DNA of 64,000 nucleotides. It comes from Olleya marilimosa CAM030. GTDB taxonomy: Bacteria > Bacteroidota > Bacteroidia > Flavobacteriales > Flavobacteriaceae. Position numbers and translations under genes: made by a program. This document shows positions 61,977-64,000 of this stretch, one piece after another. Within the stretch, counting starts at the first letter, position 1; each line of letters starts with the position of its first letter. The stretch covers positions 124,001 through 188,000 of the forward strand of contig NZ_JADR01000006.1 in assembly GCF_000518485.1 (NCBI RefSeq). Direction: 5' to 3'. Below the pieces are notes generated by a model that saw only the letters and a program-made list of their open reading frames with translations, did no database searches and had not been told where the DNA came from.

Positions 61977-62012
61977 AAAGGCTGGTTACTTAGTAATACA
62001 GCCTTTTTTTTA
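61977..62012 (+). terminator. Hairpin between aldehyde dehydrogenase and DUF779 genes
   Basis: Stem AAAGGCTG / CAGCCTTT with an inner TTACT / AGTAA pairing and eight T. It would lower expression of the downstream gene, or the gene starts from its own element TACCTTTA at 62014-62021. Confidence 0.8.
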
Positions 62013-62025
62013 ATACCTTTAAACT

Positions 62026-62379
62026 ATGGAAAGAGTAGCAATTACAGACAAAGCAGCAAAAGTTTTAGAGCAATTAAAAGCAAAACATGGCGATTTAATT
62101 TTTCATCAAAGTGGAGGATGCTGTGATGGTTCTGCTCCAATGGTTTTTGAAAAAGGTGATCTATATTTAGATGAAAGCGATGTGCTTTTAGGAACACTAA
62201 ATGATGTTAATTTTTATATGAATCAGGATCAATTTGAATATTGGAAACACACACATTTAACTGTGGATGTAACCGAAGGTCGAGGTGCCAGTTTTTCGTT
62301 AGAAATTCCTTTAGGATTGCGTTTTTTAATTCAATCTAGATTATTAACAAAAGAAGAAGAGGCTTTTTTTAATAGTTAA
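62026..62379 (+). CDS. DUF779 protein
   Basis: A 117-residue protein with the DUF779 pattern H-Q-S-G-G-C-C-D-G-S near residue 26 and a D-E-S-D-V strand. It almost always lies next to AldB-type aldehyde dehydrogenases and is thought to support them; its chemistry is unknown. A strong terminator follows. Confidence 0.88.
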   Translation: MERVAITDKAAKVLEQLKAKHGDLIFHQSGGCCDGSAPMVFEKGDLYLDESDVLLGTLNDVNFYMNQDQFEYWKHTHLTVDVTEGRGASFSLEIPLGLRFLIQSRLLTKEEEAFFNS

Positions 62380-62410
62380 TTCTAAAGAAGATATTTCATT
62401 TTAATAATTT

Positions 62411-62454
62411 AAGCTTTAAAAATCAATAGTATTCTTGATTTTAAAGCTTTTTTT
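62411..62454 (+). terminator. Intrinsic terminator after DUF779
   Basis: A 15-bp stem with one bulge, AAGCTTTAAAAATCAA against TTGATTTTAAAGCTT, with a run of T. Confidence 0.9.
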
Positions 62455-62497
62455 ATGCCTAATAATTAATTTTTTAACATTTTGGTTTTAATTATAT

Positions 62498-62532
62498 TGC
62501 TAAATTGATATATTTATGCTAAATTAATATAT
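62498..62532 (+). repeat. Direct repeats abutting the InsA-like start codon
   Basis: TGCTAAATTGATATAT at 62498-62513 and TGCTAAATTAATATAT at 62517-62532 differ at one base and start 19 bp apart. The second copy ends at the ATG at 62533, so binding there would block translation or transcription of the gene. Confidence 0.75.
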
Positions 62533-62952
62533 ATGACTGTAGATTTATGTCCTAATTGTGGCTCAGACCATTACATTAAAAGCGGAATAGTTAACGACAG
62601 ACAACGTTATAAGTGTAAAAAATGCAACTATTTTTTTTCGGTAAATAAAATAGGAAAGAAGATAGACGACTACTATGTTAACAAATCGCTTCAATTATAC
62701 CTTGAAGGATTAACCTATCGAGAAATCGAACGTATTTTAGGAATCTCACACGTTAGTATCATGAATTGGGTAAAAAAATACAATATTAAACGTCCATACA
62801 ATTCTAATTACCACCCAACGTATAAGATTTTAAATGCTTCAGAGCTTGGTGTGTATTTTAGTAATGCCAATAATATTAAAGGAGCAGGTGTTGTAGTAAC
62901 TGAGTTAGGAGATAAATTTATGTTGATTAAATGGGAACGTTTTAAAGATTAG
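62533..62952 (+). CDS. InsA-like zinc-ribbon/helix-turn-helix protein (domesticated transposase relative)
   Basis: A 139-residue protein. A zinc ribbon C6-x2-C9 ... C28-x2-C31 resembles the IS1 InsA N-terminus, followed by a helix-turn-helix (about 45-85; L-T-Y-R-E-I-E-R-I-L-G-I-S). The C-terminal 50 residues are beta-rich and unlike a transposase catalytic domain, and no IS ends or catalytic DDE part are present. It is best seen as a captured regulator. The paired repeats in front of it suggest self-control. The porin gene follows after 106 bp. Confidence 0.8.
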   Translation: MTVDLCPNCGSDHYIKSGIVNDRQRYKCKKCNYFFSVNKIGKKIDDYYVNKSLQLYLEGLTYREIERILGISHVSIMNWVKKYNIKRPYNSNYHPTYKILNASELGVYFSNANNIKGAGVVVTELGDKFMLIKWERFKD

Positions 62953-63058
62953 TATAGTAATTTAACAAAAAGATATATTAATTTTTTGTTAACAGATTGT
63001 TTTTAAGAGCTTAGTAGTGCACACAAAACCAATTAATTACTAACTAATCTTTTAAACA

Positions 63059-64000
63059 ATGAGAAAACAAACCCTTTTATTGGCTGGACTCTTTTTAATG
63101 TCCTTTCAATTAATGACTGCTCAAGGCTCTCCAGATTACGATGGAGGACTTAAGTTTAAATTTAACGAAGATGGTTCTAAGTATCTTCGTCTTATTTCTT
63201 GGGCACAAGTCCAAGCTAATTACAATACAGACGACACATTTGATGCCAACGGAAACGAAAACAGTAAATTAAATTTTAATTTACGTCGTGCTCGTGTTTT
63301 AATGTTTGCACAAATCAATAAAGACTTTTTAATCTTAACACATTTTGGATTAAATAGCTTAACAAGCTCTACATTAAGTCCTACAGGAAAAGGGGATGGT
63401 TCTCAGCTATTTTTCCATGATGTTTGGGCACAATACAATTTAGGTAAGGACCACACAATTGGTGGAGGTTTGCACTATTTTAATGGTATTTCTAGATTAA
63501 ACAATCAAAGTACATTAAACATGATGACGTTGGATAACAACCGTCAATCTTGGGCAACAATTGGATTATCAGATCAATTTGCACGTCATTTAGGTGTATT
63601 TGCAAAAGGTAAGTTTGATAAGCTTCAATATCGTGTGGCTATTAATGATGCTTCGGTTTCTTCTTTAGATAGTCGTACAGCAGTTGCTGGTGGAGATGCT
63701 GTTTATAATGGTCGTGCTACTTTAGGATCTAAAGATGCTGGTAAAACATACGCTGGTTATTTTGATTATAATTTCTTAGATCAAGAATCTAATTTTCTGC
63801 CATATAAAGTAGGTAGTTATTTAGGTGGAAAAAAGATATTTAATGTTGGAGCAGGTTTTTTCTTGCATCCAAAAGGATCTGTAATAGATACTGGTACTGC
63901 ATTAACTCCTAATTTAGAAGGTGAGGATGTTTCAATCTTTGCTGTGGATGCTTTTTATGATGCACCAATTGGTGATAGTGGAAGCGCATTAACAGCTTAT
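63059..64000 (+). CDS. Porin of the OprO/OprP type, N-terminal part (cut by window end)
   Basis: ATG at 63059 opens a frame that stays open to the window edge, 314 codons. A signal peptide ends near A-Q-G (about residue 22), then beta strands start with Y-L-R-L-I-S-W-A-Q-V and N-L-R-R-A-R-V-L-M-F-A, as in phosphate-selective porins O and P. The C-terminal part lies outside the window. Selectivity for phosphate is only a family label here. Confidence 0.8.
   Translation, partial: MRKQTLLLAGLFLMSFQLMTAQGSPDYDGGLKFKFNEDGSKYLRLISWAQVQANYNTDDTFDANGNENSKLNFNLRRARVLMFAQINKDFLILTHFGLNSLTSSTLSPTGKGDGSQLFFHDVWAQYNLGKDHTIGGGLHYFNGISRLNNQSTLNMMTLDNNRQSWATIGLSDQFARHLGVFAKGKFDKLQYRVAINDASVSSLDSRTAVAGGDAVYNGRATLGSKDAGKTYAGYFDYNFLDQESNFLPYKVGSYLGGKKIFNVGAGFFLHPKGSVIDTGTALTPNLEGEDVSIFAVDAFYDAPIGDSGSALTAY

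Noticed and set aside
62533-62952. Intact IS1-type insertion sequence
   Set aside because: Only an InsA-like zinc ribbon and helix-turn-helix are present; no catalytic partner, terminal inverted repeats or target duplication were seen.
1-64000. tRNA, rRNA, CRISPR arrays and prophage
   Set aside because: No cloverleaf, ribosomal, regularly spaced repeat or phage-structural sequence was recognised on either strand.

Overview
The window comes from a marine-type member of the Flavobacteriaceae (Bacteroidota). The DNA is AT-rich, promoters match the Bacteroidota -7 element TAnnTTTG, and several marker genes are typical of the family: gldF/gldG gliding genes next to dnaN, a fused ccoNO oxidase gene, and lipoproteins with acidic residues just after the lipid cysteine. 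No rRNA, tRNA, CRISPR array or intact insertion sequence was seen. The first and last genes run off the window.

Layout. (1) 1-5613: the end of a beta-1,3-glucan (laminarin-type) utilisation locus with a tandem carbohydrate-binding protein, two GH16 lipoproteins and a GH3 lipoprotein. (2) 5702-15197: an FNR-like regulator (here Reg1) divergent from the copper ATPase gene ccoI, then the cbb3 oxidase operon ccoS-ccoNO-ccoQ-ccoP-ccoG-ccoH plus a SafE-like membrane protein. (3) 15322-23063: anaerobic and stress genes, comprising three universal stress proteins, a beta-CASP nuclease, an ATP-cone/nuclease protein and hemN. (4) 23085-36876: a HAD phosphatase and an MtfA-like peptidase, then a second CRP-family regulator (Reg2) followed by a sulfide/persulfide and redox island: TauE/SafE, two MBL-rhodanese proteins, an HMA protein, a c-type cytochrome, thioredoxin, a methyltransferase, peroxiredoxin, cytochrome bd, sulfide:quinone oxidoreductase and small proteins. 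(5) 36959-44533: a YdjM-like protein, a TolC/HlyD/AcrB efflux operon and small membrane proteins. (6) 44606-52459: dnaN, gldG, gldF, a SAM hydrolase-family gene, phoH and purC. (7) 52526-56814: a TetR-controlled detoxification operon. (8) 56840-64000: an acyltransferase-like membrane protein, an AGCS symporter, an AraC regulator with aldehyde dehydrogenase and DUF779, an InsA-like DNA-binding protein and a porin.

The main discovery is a pair of interlocking palindrome families. Box A (consensus ATGAYAWATRTCAT, 6 sites) and box B (TGTAAC-N4-GTTACA, 8 sites) lie in front of 14 transcription units. At every one of the 14 the palindrome centre is exactly 36.5 bp from the last base of a TAnnTTTR-like -7 element, which puts it near -41.5, the class II CRP/FNR activator position. 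Box A precedes cbb3, hemN, the stress-protein operon, a likely small RNA and a 49-residue membrane protein. Box B precedes the sulfide/persulfide genes, cytochrome bd and the efflux pump. In the 108-bp gap between Reg1 and ccoI one A box and one B box are arranged so that each would activate one direction and cover the -7 element of the other. I infer that Reg1 reads box A and Reg2 reads box B, so the window appears to encode a switch between low-oxygen cbb3 respiration and a sulfide-tolerant state using cytochrome bd.
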